A stretch of 64,000 nt of DNA from Tremella fuciformis (GCA_032768795.1 CP136490.1:7812001-7876000), one strand, 5' to 3'. Positions 11,038-26,161 are shown, counted from the stretch's first letter. Program-made: numbers and translations. The notes: a model not told the origin generated them from the sequence alone.

Positions 11038-12708
11038 ATGACCATCGCAGCGTCTGCCCCGGCGTCAGGAGGCGGGGCGCAAGCTGTCTCGCCGCCTGAC
11101 GAGGCGCTCACTCCCGCTGTCAGAGAGCTGCGCGAGGCGCACCCGGCTCTCGGCGTGCCTAAACTCTTGGCGCAGCTCAAGTCGAGCAAGCCAGAATGGC
11201 TCGTTTCCGAGAAGCGCCTTCGCAAGGTGTTGGCGACTCTCGCTCCTACACCATCTCAGGAAGTCTCTGCAGGTGCTGAGACAAATGGTGATGAGGCGGG
11301 TAAAGCCGACTTGGTCGCTGCGACTGGGCTGGACCCGTCCATTGACGTCGGGGCCATCGCGCCCAAAGTAAAGGTGAAGATGTTCAGCCACGGCAAGGGC
11401 AAGGGGCTGGTGGCGAGGGAGAAGATCCTCCAGGGCGAGGTGGTGTGGCAAGAAGAGCCATGGGTCGTCACTGCAGATCCGTGCGTCGCTCCCACTTGGC
11501 TCAGCAGAGAGAAAGCATGCTGACAGTTAGGCAACTCTACCCCCTTCTGCTCTCCCAGCAAATGTGCGCGACGTGCTTTACCGTGTTCTCCCGCCGTTCC
11601 CCGCCTCTCAGCGTGTCGTGCCCGCACTGCGACACGGCCCACTTCTGCAACCGCCTGTGCCTGTCCAAGTCAAAGGCCAGTGCGGCGCACCACGACCTCC
11701 TCTGTCCCGGGCAGAATCCGTCCGCCCTCCAGCTCCTGCGGTACATCCACCAGCAAGGCGCGCGACCGCTGGATGCCATCGCTCGTATTGTTGCCTTATG
11801 GCGGGGGGAGCGCGAGTGGGGCGACCAGGCCAAGGCCGACGAGATTGAGCGACGGGTATGGGGCAGCATGGCCCGCGTCAGCCAGCTGGACAAGGAGAAG
11901 GAGCGCAAAGAGTGGTCGGTCCTTCCACAGTTGCTGGTAGCATCAGCTGAAGCTGAAGGGAATATATTGGCGAGTTGCGAGAGCGCGACTGGCATCTTGC
12001 GCATAGCCTTCTTTGTCAAGCCCTCAACCCTTCTGTCGATGAAGCCAACCCCCGAGTCTTCCCCGGTGTCAAGCGCAGGAGAGCGACGAAACCCACTCCT
12101 CTCACACCTGAAGAGGAGGCCAGGTGGTTCTCCTACGAGAGCTTTCTCGAGCTGTGGGGCGCCGTCGGTCTCAACCAAGAGGAGTCTGGGGGACTGTATG
12201 CCCTGCACGCGCATGTCAACCACTCGTGCGAGCCGAACCTCCAGGTACGCCTTGACCCGTCGTCATCGCGCAGGATCTGGCTAACGCGCAGGGCCGCAAC
12301 CTTCCTAAATCATACACACTCCCCACTGCCGATCAGCTACCGTGCGACCTACCCCCGAGCCAAAGTCAACGCGGCACGAACAAGCTCACATTCCTTGCAC
12401 GACGCACCATCCATCCCGGCGAGGAGCTCACCCTGCCTTATGTCAATCCCGCCATGCCCAAGGCCCATAGGCAGCAGATCCTACGCGAGCAGTATGGCTT
12501 CTGGTGCAACTGCCCAAAGTGTCAGAGAGAGAAAGAAGATCCTAGGAACACCGAAACCCCCTTCGGAGCAGGCGCAGACGAGGCGAAGGCCGCCGAGCTC
12601 GTTGATGCTATCAAAGCAATGTCGGCCAGGGACTCCAAGACTGAGGAATCAGCAGAACAGCCGACGCATGCCGAAGCGTCCATTACGCCCATCGAATCTG
12701 CGGCTTAG
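11038..12708 (+). CDS. SET5: SET and MYND domain lysine methyltransferase, SET5-like
   Basis: ATG at 11038, TAG at 12706-12708, at least three introns (11481-11530 is clear at 50 nt; one near 11890-11945; one after NHSCEPNLQ). The first 100 residues are Ala/Pro/Ser-rich and helical. The SET N-flank reads FSHGKGKGLVAREKILQGE, followed by a MYND-type zinc finger (CATCFTVF, CPHCDTAHFC, a final HHDLLC). A long helical insert follows, then the SET core with NHSCEPN, LTFLARRTIHPGEEL and LPYVNP, and the post-SET cysteines of GFWCNCPKC. Yeast Set5 methylates histone H4 near its N terminus; substrate here is inferred from family only. It is divergent from RMT2 with the inverted-repeat element between them, so expression of either could be affected. 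The second intron boundary is ambiguous. Confidence 0.88.
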
Positions 12709-12950
12709 CTCTCACATGACGACCGACCTGCTCCTTGGGAAGTGGAGATGACGCACAATATCAATGATCGCCACGGAGTATCGTCATAGCATTAGCATAG
12801 TCCCAGTACAAGTCTGCCATCTTTGAAATGACTTTCCATGAGCAGACGAAACTTTACGCCGCATGCACATAACATGAAGTCTTCGCGTCGCGTTGCATCA
12901 AGACGACTGCGCATATCGTACATATACACTGATTGCACCTGCCAGGATCT
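12709..12950. terminator. Convergent 3' spacer of SET5 and SEC18
   Basis: A spacer of about 240 bp between opposed stop codons, holding 3' untranslated sequence of both genes. No RNA gene or repeat was recognised. Confidence 0.3.
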
Positions 12951-15795
<2,845 letters not shown>

Positions 15796-15983
15796 GAGGG
15801 TCGTGAGATGAGATGAGATAGATAGTGCGGCAACGAGATCTGAAAGTGAACTGGCCCCACGAAGCGTCGTCATGGTGGAGGGCAAGTCGAGGTCTGTGCG
15901 CGGGTGGCAACGTGGCACTTCTTGTCTGACCTCTTCTGCTATTCGATGCAACGCACGAAGGGCATCTAGGTACTCTAATACAT

Positions 15984-17908
15984 CTACAAAAGCTTGTGGT
16001 CTACCTCGGCATCCGCAACTGTCTTCAGGAATGAAAGTTGATTCGCAACATCCTTCAAGACACCCAAGACCTGCTTGTTGCTGCATAGTCAGCAGTTTGC
16101 ACCAGATCGCCAGTGAGGGAAATCTTCACCCTTCAATAAAGCCATGCTCCCGGTATACGATATCTTGCTCTGCGCAGTACTCCTTGACCAGCAAGCTAGC
16201 TTTGCGCAGGTGATGCCGTGGCAGCCGGGGAAATAAGTGATGCGTCACTTGCAGGTGCAGACCGCCATGAATGAATTCGATGTCCTCGGAGCATACCACG
16301 TCCATGGTAGTGCGCAATTGGCGCGATGGGAATGACTCTTTCGGGCCTAGATCTTCTGTAGAGCAGGCGAAATGCGATAGAACAATCTGGTCATGAGCAT
16401 CATCCTACGCACGCATCGTTTCCGGGTTTACCTGCACATGAACCGGACTCGAGGCTATGTGCGAGACAAGCAGGTAGGCCAGTCTCATCTGCCAACTGGG
16501 CAAAGAGCGAAGCATCAAGCCGAAGTAAATCCAGTAAAAGGCGATTCCGCACATTTCAAAACGCCAGAACCCGTTGTGTTTCGGCTTCGGTCCGAGCAAG
16601 TAGGCATATGAATTGGCATACAGGTTGAAACGGGCGAGTGAGAGAACGATGTAGTAAAGCTTGTGTCTGCTTATCAGCAAAGGGTTTCCTTCGGAATATG
16701 TTTTACTCACTGAACTGAAATCATCGCTTTCGAGAACGGATCAAAAGCCATGACGCGCTTGTAGTAGGTCGACCAGAGCGAGCCGAAAAATTGCTTGGAG
16801 ATCGCGAAGAAGGGGATATGCTGGATATCGGGGTCGTGTTCAGGATGATTAGTGACCACTGCAATGTCAGATTACATCGATACGTCAACGCGAAGCTGAC
16901 AGTGGTGAATGTTATGATTCTGCCCGTCAGCTTGGGATTACCCGAACGAGCCTCGCACATACATCGCACCACCAGCCTATACTGAGACCGCCGATCCAGT
17001 CGGCGACGACCATACCGATCACACGGTCCCACCACCAGTCAGTAGTCACTCCAGCATGACCCGCATCGTGTGCCAAGACTGGACGTTAGCGGCGAGAGCA
17101 GGAGGAGTCAGGCCTACAGGTGAGTTGGTGGAAGAATAGGCCGAGTACCGTCGCTGAAGCCATCTGCCCAATCCACCCAGTTGTGCTGGATGTGAGTCTA
17201 CTGTCCTCCATATATGCTTGGTACTAACAAGAAGAAGAGCCCAAACGCCGTGAGACCAAGTGCCGTATAACGAGCCAGATCTTTGCCATACCCTGCCAAT
17301 GGTCCCGGCCGTTCAAACAGACCGGCGTTCACAACTCGTTTCTTGAGCTCCTGATACGCCAAAGACCTCTGCCTCTCCTTCTTGAGGTCCAACTCTGAAG
17401 TCGGCGGCTCCAGCATCTCGGGCGTCAAGCTCAAGGTCGTTTCATTGCCCGAAACAAGGCCGTTGGCCAAGGTCACCTGGCCCTCCCTCTTCCAGTGCCC
17501 TCTGACGCCATCGGAATGCTGCACTAGCCCCAATGCAATGGGCGGTGTCAGTGGCCGCCAGCCTATTTCGGGGTCGAGCTCGACGCGGCCAATCACGAAG
17601 CGGTCAACTCGCTTCAGAAGGGGAGGCGGGTGGAACGCCTCCAGCTCGTCCGTCGCGTCCCGCCCGACAAAGTGCAATATGGCCAGTGCACCACCTGGGT
17701 GTATGGGAACCCAGGCAGTCGCATTGACCACTCGTCCGCGGTGTATGAAGAGCGCTTGACCGCGGGTGATGCGCTCGGCGATTTCAGCGCGCGTCAACGT
17801 GGGTAACGGGCGCGACGAGGAGGAGCTGGGGCCTGGCTCGGCAGCTCCAGCGGATATCGCCTCGGCGCTCGGAGGAGCTGTCGCCATATCGGTGAGGACA
17901 GCAGCCAT
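15984..17908 (-). CDS. Cytochrome b5-fused sphingolipid delta-8-type desaturase
   Basis: ATG chosen at 17908 (MAAVLTDMAT); a second ATG at 17887 is possible. TAG at 15984-15986. The N-terminal cytochrome b5 domain has the heme site IHPGGALA and later EAFH. The desaturase part has the three histidine boxes: HDAGH, HNIHH (just before a 43-nt-scale intron), and the front-end type QVTHH followed by LFPRLPRHHLR. This arrangement is that of front-end desaturases; with the HGG(L) context it fits the fungal delta-8 sphingolipid long-chain-base desaturase, which acts on ceramide in the ER. A delta-6 fatty acyl specificity cannot be excluded. The final exon after GFIEG encodes a short helical tail ending DHKLL. 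It shares a promoter of about 210 bp with RRG9. Confidence 0.88.
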
Positions 17909-18118
17909 GTCGGCTGCTTCTGATCCCCTGATCACGGTGTTGAGTACAGCGAGGGAGAAATAAGCCGGGGGTGGAATGCTGCTGGACCAGCAATTTTCAG
18001 GGTCCCTTCTTGACCCACGTGGACCACGTTTCAAGCGATCCGAGCTCGAGCTGAAACGACTTTTCAGAATGCACTGACAAGTGATCGTTTTGACTGTATC
18101 ATTGGAAGAGCATCAAGC

Positions 18119-19141
18119 ATGCTCGTCCCGCAGTCATACAAGGTCTCTGTCATCCTTGGGCGGGTCCTCGCCCGGAGCACGGGCGCAAGGAACTTCGCAA
18201 CTTCGACGCCAACGTACAGACTACCGGAACATCTGGAGAGGTCGTGGTTGCATAGGGAGGGAATCGCATCCCCTGGTAGTCGGCGGATGCGCCGCATGCT
18301 CGGGCACGGAGAGAGGGGTGTCCGCCCAAGCTGGAAAGGATCGGTAGACGATCCACAGCCTCGTCGGTCACCAGCCTCGCCGTTCAGAGAAGAGACACGC
18401 GCTCCTCGCACAGAGGCTCGAGCGGCATTTGGACTTCGAAGTACGGCTGAATCATCCTTCGGTATGCGCGAAGGACGGCCAGCCCGCAATGACGAAAAGG
18501 TCGACGATGATGAACGGTCAGAATGGAAGATGGACCGACAACGATGGGCAATGCCAAACGACGAGCCTCCCCCTCTCCGATTTCACGATCCTTCAACGCC
18601 ACCCGCACCTCCTCAGCAATGGGCCTCTCGACGTACGCCTGACCAGTCCGCCCCTCCAGACCCGCGCCTCGATTCCGAGACCGATACAAGCGTAGCTGCT
18701 GTGCCGAAACGGCCGTGGGAGCCCACAAAGAAGCTCACTTACGCCGGCATGGCCTCCCTCAAAGCCCTGCACATGCTCGATCCCACTCGGTTCACCCGAG
18801 GACATCTCAGCGAGACGTTCGGGATCAGCGAAGAGGCCGTCAGGCGGATCTGCCGCTCGACATTCCGGGACAAAGCTGTCAAGGCGCTATTGGCGGACTA
18901 TCGCACTGGTGGGCGGGCATTGACGGAAGCTGCCTTGGAGCATGGCGGCTTGCGTATGGAGTCTGATGCGGGAGAGACACCCAAGACAAGTCACTTTGCT
19001 TTGCGAGGAGCAGCCAAGAGGGATGGGCGGGAGACGATTACGCTTGTTGGGACCAAGTGGGATCGCGATCCCGGCAGTTCGGCGACGTACAGTGCGGCTG
19101 GGGCGCTTGTGAGAGCATACAGGCAGGTCAAACAGCAGTGA
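18119..19141 (+). CDS. RRG9: RRG9/neugrin-like mitochondrial protein
   Basis: Single exon of 340 residues from the ATG at 18119. The N terminus (MLVPQSYKVSVILGRVLARS, then TGARNFATS) is basic and amphipathic like a mitochondrial presequence. A disordered Arg/Pro-rich middle of about 170 residues follows. The conserved core reads WEPTKKLTYAGMASLKALHM, DPTRFTRGHLSETF, ISEEAVRRICRS, which is the Rrg9/neugrin helix-turn-helix-like motif. Yeast Rrg9 is needed for respiratory growth and mtDNA maintenance; neugrin acts with the mitochondrial ribosome in animals. The gene is intronless, unlike its neighbours. Family assignment rests on the core motif and the predicted targeting signal. Confidence 0.8.
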   Translation: MLVPQSYKVSVILGRVLARSTGARNFATSTPTYRLPEHLERSWLHREGIASPGSRRMRRMLGHGERGVRPSWKGSVDDPQPRRSPASPFREETRAPRTEARAAFGLRSTAESSFGMREGRPARNDEKVDDDERSEWKMDRQRWAMPNDEPPPLRFHDPSTPPAPPQQWASRRTPDQSAPPDPRLDSETDTSVAAVPKRPWEPTKKLTYAGMASLKALHMLDPTRFTRGHLSETFGISEEAVRRICRSTFRDKAVKALLADYRTGGRALTEAALEHGGLRMESDAGETPKTSHFALRGAAKRDGRETITLVGTKWDRDPGSSATYSAAGALVRAYRQVKQQ

Positions 19142-19273
19142 GCGATACTGTCTTCGTGTAATGCATGTGTGAAACTGTATTCGTCTAAGTGGTGTGCAAC
19201 AACATGCCTTCGCGGGCTCTTCTGCTTGCTACAAATCCTGTCAACCCCAAGCCCCCTAAATACCTTCATTCCC
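19142..19273. terminator. Convergent 3' spacer
   Basis: A short spacer between the RRG9 stop and the inferred last exon of the ABC1-kinase gene. It contains AT-rich runs and nothing else of note. Confidence 0.3.
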
Positions 19274-22200
19274 TCAAATTGCCGGTGTGAGTCTGTCATA
19301 CTGCTCATCAGCACAGACTCGATGCTCATTCCAAGCTACTCACCTTTATCCACTCGTCGAATGCCGAGACATTCCCAGCCAGATCCCGCGCCTCTATCCA
19401 TACCCACAGTTTCACCATGGCCCAGATGTTGCCCGTCGGCGTGGCCGCAATCGCCTCTCTGGTACCCATCTGCCGGCCCAGTTGACGAAGGATGGGCAAC
19501 GCACTCTTGAAGAGATCCATATTAGGGTCCAGCTGCCGACCGATACCCTCGAGAAGCAAAATGCTAATGACCGTATTGACGAAATCGCCCTCGAGTTTGA
19601 CGTGATGCTGTCGAACAGCAGTCAGAACATCCGTCAAGATATCGCTGATCTTGATTTTGGCCAATGAAAATGTCTTGGACTTGACGCTCAGGATGAGGTG
19701 CTGCATCTTCAGAGCAAAAGTCTCTTCGTCGACGACGTATTCGGGCGTTCGACATCGCTCGACCATGAGCTTCCCGGCCTTATAGCCGTCGAACTCAGCA
19801 ACGGCTGCGAAGAGATCGATGAAGTCTTTGCGATTCTTGTCGTTGAGCGAAGTGACAAGACCAGCGTCGATGAAGATAAGCTGAGGAGCGTAGCCTTCAG
19901 CATCGAGCTGCTCGAGGTGCGCCCGCCATGCTTCGGGATCATGCGCCTGAGATTGGAGGGAGTGGACGAGTTCAGTGGAAGAGCGAGACTGTTGCGTGAG
20001 GGCTTCGGCAGGTGAGGGAGTGGCGTGATGACCAGTGATGCGGTCGACAAGGGGTCCCAAGTAGTCGGTCGAGCTAGGTTTGTAGAATCTGACCATGATA
20101 TTTCCGCTGACGCATGAGCTCAATTTGCCGCTTCATACGATATAGCTCACGGGTGCAAGTCTCCGTGGGTCCAATTGTCAAGCAGAAGCATTTCCTGTCC
20201 GTCAATTATTGCAACCTGAAATCTGAGGCACTGACCAAGAAGGCGTCGAGACCAATGTTGGCGATCTTGTCATCATATGGCCCACCGCCGTTCCGCAAAA
20301 AATACTTGAGCGGCAGTGCATCCTCGAATTCCTCGATAAGGACGTCTTTGCTCTCCTCCACCCCGTTACCATTGCTGTTGCCGTTGGCATCCTTGCCGAG
20401 CCTGATGGCGCGCGGGAACTTGATCATCCTGCCTCGTCGAATGAAGTTGTGGTCAAAGTGGTCAAGATTACTTGCCTCAACCCGCAAGTCGAGCTGCGAG
20501 TTCATCATCTGACCGAAGACCTGGACCTCTTCCGGCAGAGAGATCCATTGCATCCCTGGCAAGGCGTTGACGATATTGGCAAAGACCGACATGATGGCGA
20601 TATCCCTTCGCACCGTTTTGGCAACTCGCGGATGCAGAACTTTGATCGCGACCGACCCAGTCAGGCCCTCGGCAACCTTCGTGTCGGGATGCAACGCAGT
20701 CTGTTCTGCTGCCGATAAAGAAAGAATTTCGGGACTGAGGGTTGCTCGATATACTTGAGCGATAGCGCCACATCCAATTGGCGTCTCGTCGAAGTGCTCA
20801 AAGATCTCGCTCATCTTCATACCAAAGGCTCGCTCGATGACTCTACGGGTGTGACGCATGGAGTGAGGATCGCCATTGGAATGCAGCTTGGACATTTTGT
20901 CGCAGAGCGAGGCAGGGAACAAGTCTGCTCGCGAGGCCGCCCATTGACCGAGCTTGATGAATGACGGGCCGGCCCGTTCCATTTGCTTGACCAAAAACCC
21001 GTACCACCATACCGCTCCCCAGTTTTCCTCATCTTCCAGGACTGGCTTGCCGCGGCGACGTCGTGCTCGATCGGGTTTGCCAATGAAGATCATGGGCGCA
21101 GTGAGAATGACGGGACCAAAGAGGCAGGCCAGGTGGAAGAAGCGAAGAAATGTGAGGAAAGGCTCTAGGATGTAGACTCGAAGTGTCCCTATAAGGCCAA
21201 GGTGTGGCTCGGCGGGCGAGCTGGCGACGATATCGGTCGGGGTGTTTGTGATGCCGAGGGAGGGTTGAAGCGGAATCAAGTCGATTGCTGAATCATTGCG
21301 AACAGGCCGGCGATAGTAAGTGACGGCTGCCAGGCCGCCGCCCGCCAATATGACAATGAGCAGAGACCTTGAAGGTCCCGAGTGAGTCTGTCCTGATTCT
21401 GTGGCTGTGCTTGTCTGACCGTCCCCAGAATGTCCTCCCTCTTGGTAGCCGCCGCCAGAAGTATGACGAGTGCGCCCGAGGACGGATGCGACTGGTAAAG
21501 TAATAGTCGATAAAGATCGCCTTGTGGCCTGTCTCAGTCTCGCAAAGCTCTCCGGCTCGAACAAGTAGCCTGGTCCCGTCGAACGCATATTGGCGGCATT
21601 CGATTTCTGCCGAGCCTCGGCTTCCAATGATCTGCGCTGTATCTCCTCCCATACGGCCGCTCGCAGAGTCTCGCCTCGCACCTTGCTCATCTCTGCTTCG
21701 AGGGTGACGAGCGGCCGCCTGACTACCGGTGGGGCTTGCGCGTTCATCCTACGAACCAGATCATTGATCTGCTTGACATTCTCCTCGTGAAATTTACGTT
21801 CTCGCGCTTCCCATGCCTCGTCATTGGCGGGTATAGTGTGCAATGCAGGCAAAGGATGCGAAGGGTTGGTAGACATGACGACGCGGACGAGGTGTGTGAT
21901 GTACGTGGAGGCGAGCGTGTTTCGAAAGGCATTGAGGGTCGAATCAAGGGAGTTCTGCAGCTCAATCCACGGCGGAAGAGCACCTTGTCGCTTCACTATG
22001 CGGTTCATGAGCAGCTCGCCATGTTCTAAAGTTAAGTGCAGGTGCTACTGAGAGGTCATCTCGCTTACCGATGTGCGGATTGCCAGCTTCCGGATCGCGA
22101 GGTATGGGTTTTCCTTTCCCATTTGAGATCTTGAAGAAGCCCGCTTCTGGTCCCGAGTCAGCTACGTAGCTCACTCGATCTGTGAGGGCGGGGCCTCACC

Positions 22201-23109
22201 TCTGGCACGCTGTATACGATCTTCCACCAGACCTGCCCAGGCTCGCAGCCCACTCGCCCCGCCTTTCTGCGCACCGAGTACACTACTGCCCTTCATCTGC
22301 CTGTTCCCTCTGAACTGCTCCTCGTCATCCCCCACATCACCAACATCAGCCGCGCTCGCTCCAAGCTTGTAGTCTATAGCGCCCTCCCTGGCATTCTCAA
22401 AGCGTCTGACGACCCTGCCTGCCCTCCTGGCCTCCTTGACCCTTGCGCGGGTCTTACCGTCCGCCCCTGGCGGCAACTGCAGTTCGAGAGCATTAGCAAG
22501 CGAATCTCCGGTAGCGCGCTTCTGCATGAAGGCTCCATATCGGATCTTCGGCACGTCCTCGACGTCTTGGGAGCTGCCGGTGTATGTGGCATGCCACGGG
22601 CGGTGCAGGTGAGGCGGGATGGTCGTGCGGTGTTTACTGGCAATGTCGGCGTCGACCCCCGCGTCTTCGGAAGCCAAGTCTTCGGTAGCTTCAGCGGGGA
22701 GGTTGACGGTACTGCCTAGCCTAGGCTCCAGCTTGAGGCCTTTCATCCAGCCTTTGATCTTCTCATCGGCCGAGTTGTGCTTGACGCCCGAGCCAGATCG
22801 GAGAGGTTTATGCGCGTCCACCAGCATCCGCAGCACTGCGTCGTGCTGTGTCTCGTCGCCCGTCCATATCGGTCCTTGCGTGTGCCTCAGGTGGTCTCGG
22901 GATGAAGAAGGTCCAGCTGATTCCTCTTCGAGCGCATCGGCGAAGAGCTTGGCAGCGCCTGTTAGAGGTGACGACTGCTGTCGTGCAGAGGACGACGATG
23001 GATTTGTCTGGTCTGGCGGTGCGGTTCTGTCACGCGCAGAGACATGCTGATATCTGGCTCCAATGGCACGTCGCGAGGCCAGCAGGACGCGACGCTGTGC
23101 AGGCAGCAT
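19274..23109 (-). CDS. DUF1992 (DNAJC28-like) domain fused to ABC1/ADCK atypical kinase
   Basis: Read as one gene of about 1,190 residues from the ATG at 23109 (MLPAQRRVLLASRRAIGARY, a likely mitochondrial presequence). Residues up to about 330 are mostly disordered and lead across two introns into GKGKPIPRDPEAGNPHI, ELLMNRIVKRQG, LPPWIELQ, the DUF1992 signature of DNAJC28-like proteins. The same uninterrupted 600-codon frame (20206-22008) continues through a second presequence-like stretch (RLRQATRRSLSTITLPVAS) and a hydrophobic segment (LLIVILAGGGLAAVTYY) into an ABC1 kinase with FIKLGQ, VAIKVLHP, HGDLHPGN and FIDAGL. The ABC1 part resembles yeast Mcp2/ADCK2. The best 3' end splices a 43-nt intron after DEWIK to a TGA at 19274-19276. 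It could instead be two overlapping genes; no stop was found between the halves. Confidence 0.75.
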
Positions 23110-23317
23110 GTCGGTACGCGGCGTATGGGAGCGAACTGAGCGAGGATGCAGAGATAGTTGAGGATCGGGTGACGATCATCGTCACGTGCCGAACGGCATC
23201 TCCGATGACGACAACGCTGGGACCATTTCTCGAGCGACTCAACACTGGCACTGAGACTGTTATGTACGTTTATGTACGCACGGCATACGTTGGACTCTCA
23301 TGCACGATGCATCGAGG

Positions 23318-24507
23318 CTACAACTCTCTTACGCTTCGCTCAGGCGGATCTACGTCTGCTTCTCCACCCCCAGCGACCGCCCGCCGTAATCTGCCTATTG
23401 TCTTCCCCAGGTCTTTCGACCCTTCCTCACTTAGTCCAAGAGTCAATGCAAGCAGATTTCCTTCTGGTACCGAAGCTTCGTAGCCGGAATTCTTCAGGGA
23501 CAGGTTCCCCAGCTCGTCCGGCGGTTCGCCTACAGCAAGAGGTCGATCGTCAAACAACGGACGCTGGAATTTGCTGACTCTGCGATTGGCCACTTGCCGA
23601 ACGAGGTGTCGCAAATCGTCGATACTGGTCTCGCCATCTCGTGTGCCGGCGGTGGGGAAAAGACCTAGGGTGTGGTCAAGCTTTTGCAGACTGGGCACAT
23701 GTATACCCATTGAAGTTGTCGTCAATAACGCCTCTACAGCTTCTGCATGTCGTCAGCCTTCATCAAGTCGGTCGCGATGGTATGCACCTCGGTGTTGCTC
23801 GTCCGCACTGAAAGCATCGGCAGCAAGGCCAGCTGAGCCAGCCCAATTCCGCCACTTGCGAGTCAGCGACTGCTTCGGCGACAGAGATAGACTGACCAGG
23901 CTTCTCGTCGCATTGGCCAGTTCGACAGCATGCGCGGTGTCCCGCACATGCAGAGCGCAGCGGATACCCGTGTCGAGCAACTCGCGATTGAGCCCGCCTA
24001 GAGATTTTGCAGTCGGATCGAAAGGTTGGAGCACAAGATCCAGCGCATTTTGATATTGCGGTGGCGTCGAGTAGTATAGCGACGTCACGAGATACTCTAC
24101 CAAGTCAGAGGTTTGATCGTCTTGCTAAACCCAAGACCCACCCAGCTGCTGGCGATCCATCTTCGGTCTGACTGGTATTCTCGACGATCCGCTGTCATCC
24201 TCTCGGAACCACTGCTCGTCAGCTGTTGTGAGAGAGGGAGCGGGAGTGATCTCACTTGCCGCTCTGTGTACGCATTCTCGGCCTTGTACTCGTCTTTCGA
24301 TCGCTTGACGGCCTCTGCTATTCTTGCCTCTCTCGCTGCCACCTTGACGGGATCCCGCTCGTTCTTGCCTCCTTTGGCCGCATTTGAGGTGGTTGGAGTC
24401 GACGATCGTGGGGTATTTGGCTCGGTCTCGACGGCGACATCGTCAGCGATGGCCACGGAGGCGTAGTTGGACGTGGTAGCGATGTCTACTGCCATGATGC
24501 GATGCAT
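23318..24507 (-). CDS. Unrecognised multi-exon protein
   Basis: The model starts at ATG 24507 (MHRIMAVDIATTSN; ATG 24495 is an alternative) and ends at the TAG at 23318-23320. The N-terminal exon has a Thr/Ser-rich acidic stretch, then a basic helix (RDPVKVAAREARIAEAVKRS). The next exons read WFREDDSGS, then EYLVTSLYYSTPPQYQNALD, LNRELLDTGIRCALHVRDTA and HAVELANATRS. After an intron of about 45 nt ending in ATGCAG the frame continues EAVEALLTTTSMGIHV and runs to an Arg-rich end. The middle is helical and looks like a TPR-type repeat, but I do not recognise the family. Without the 45-nt intron the product would end early at 23734-23736. It is divergent from the STIMATE-like gene. Confidence 0.55.
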
Positions 24508-24735
24508 ACATCACCACCACGGCGCAGAAATCCTCGACGACTTTGAGCCAGAGCGGAAGCAAATTGGCCACTCTACCAGCACGATTGAGCGTTGCCGAAG
24601 CGTCTTTCAACGTCCGAGCCATCGCTGGACCACGCATCTTGACGTTTCGCCATTCCAGCACAGGGAGAGGGGCATCCAAGTCTCATCAGATTGATCGAGA
24701 GAGAGGCGCGTTCTGCGCCTCGGGCTTCACTGATC

Positions 24736-26161
24736 ATGCCCCTCTCCTTCATCCCGGATCCACCTGATGCGCCACCGCCCGATCCCGAGGCATCAAGATG
24801 TCGCCTTTTTGGCCCGGCAGCTCTGATCGTACAAGCCCTCAGTAAGCTGCTTTATTGACATCTGACAATAGCTTACAGTCCAGTGGGCGTGTTTGTCATC
24901 TTGTCGTTGGTCATCAAGCGGCAGCTGGAGAAGAAGCGGCGGCCGTGGCGGATATGGACATGGGACGTGGGCAAGCAATTGGTCGGTCAAGGCGTCATAC
25001 ACCTGCTCAACCTCTTGGCGAGTCGCATTCCTCCGCCGGTTAGTGAAGGCTGATGGGTAGATCTCCGACTTGGTCGCTCATGCCGTGGACAATAACCCGT
25101 GCTCACTGTACTTCCTCAATATCCTCATCGACACCACCTTCGGTACGCAACATTCCTCGATGCGATGATGCAGTGCTGACGCGTAGGGGTCGCTATCTTC
25201 TACTTCATATTGAAGGGCTTGACGTGGTACGTCTCGCATCAGCTCGGCTTTGAGGGATATACGAGTGGTGACTATGGTCATCCACCGAACCCATTATTGT
25301 ACGTGGATCTCTCGCGAATAGGGTTGAGTATACTAACATTTCAGCTGGTGGCGGCAGCTCGTGCCATATCTCATCTCTATTGTCGTGATGAAGCTCCTCG
25401 TCTTGCTTCCCCTCACTCTCCCTGGTATTGCGCCAATCATCATACGCCTGGGCCAAGGAATGCTCTCACATCTCCCGCCAAATGTGCAGGTCATCTTCGT
25501 CATGGCGATCTTCCCGGTCATCATGAACGTCATCCAATTCTGTATCGTTGATCAGGTCATCAAAGCCGGTCAGGTCGAGCACGACGAGGCATACGAGCGT
25601 CTGCCCACGGAACGGGACGACCATATGCGCGATCACGAAGACGACGTTGAGGCACGTCCGAGCCTTGTCCGCCACCGACATTCTGCCCTTCCCGGCACCC
25701 CAGTCCTCGCCAACAGTCATTCCACTCGCTCCCCCTCCATGCCTCCCACTCCACTAGCCCCAAATTCGCCACTCCTGAATCCGATAGACGACAAGAAGGC
25801 CAAGGCTGGGTATGGCAGCACAACGCCGTCGCCACGGCCAAGCCTGTCCCTCGAGCCAGGTCAATCGTTTTGGTCAAACCTCCTTCGTCGAGATCCGCCG
25901 CATCGCGAACCGCCAGTCTCAGCTTCTCGTGCCGCACGGTCCGATGCTCCTTCTCCGGACTCCTGCCGCCCGCGGGAACTGCCGACGCCGTCACCGCTCA
26001 CATCCGGCAGTGCTCTGCCGGACTCGGCTCACGAGTGGATGACCGGCTCACACCTCAGTGAGGAGGCGCAGAAGGATGCGAGGCGCAACCTGAGTCCAAC
26101 GTTGCATCAGGGTCACGCAGAGGAAGGCGAGGAGATGGACCCAGTCAAGCCCAAGACATGA
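24736..26161 (+). CDS. STIMATE/TMEM110-family vacuolar membrane protein (YPL162c-like)
   Basis: ATG at 24736 (MPLSFIPDPPDAPPPDPEAS), TGA at 26159-26161, four or five exons. After an intron the frame reads MGVFVILSLVIKRQLEKKRR, PWRIWTWDVGKQLVGQGVIH, then NPCSLYFLNILIDTTFGV, YFILKGLTWYVSHQLGFEG and an exon with VPYLISIVVMKLLVLLPLT. There are about five membrane segments. The conserved WDVxKQ and NILIDTTxGV segments mark the STIMATE family; the yeast member lies in the vacuolar membrane, and the animal member supports ER-plasma membrane contacts in store-operated calcium entry. The cytosolic tail of about 170 residues is Ser/Pro-rich and disordered. The first acceptor is the second of two nearby AG sites, chosen because it keeps the frame. 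Confidence 0.8.

Noticed and set aside
24443..24679. Minus-strand frame with a helical peptide (ARTLKDASATLNRAG)
   Set aside because: It starts at a TTG and no splice site joins it in frame to the exon of the neighbouring minus-strand gene; left out of the model though it reads plausibly.
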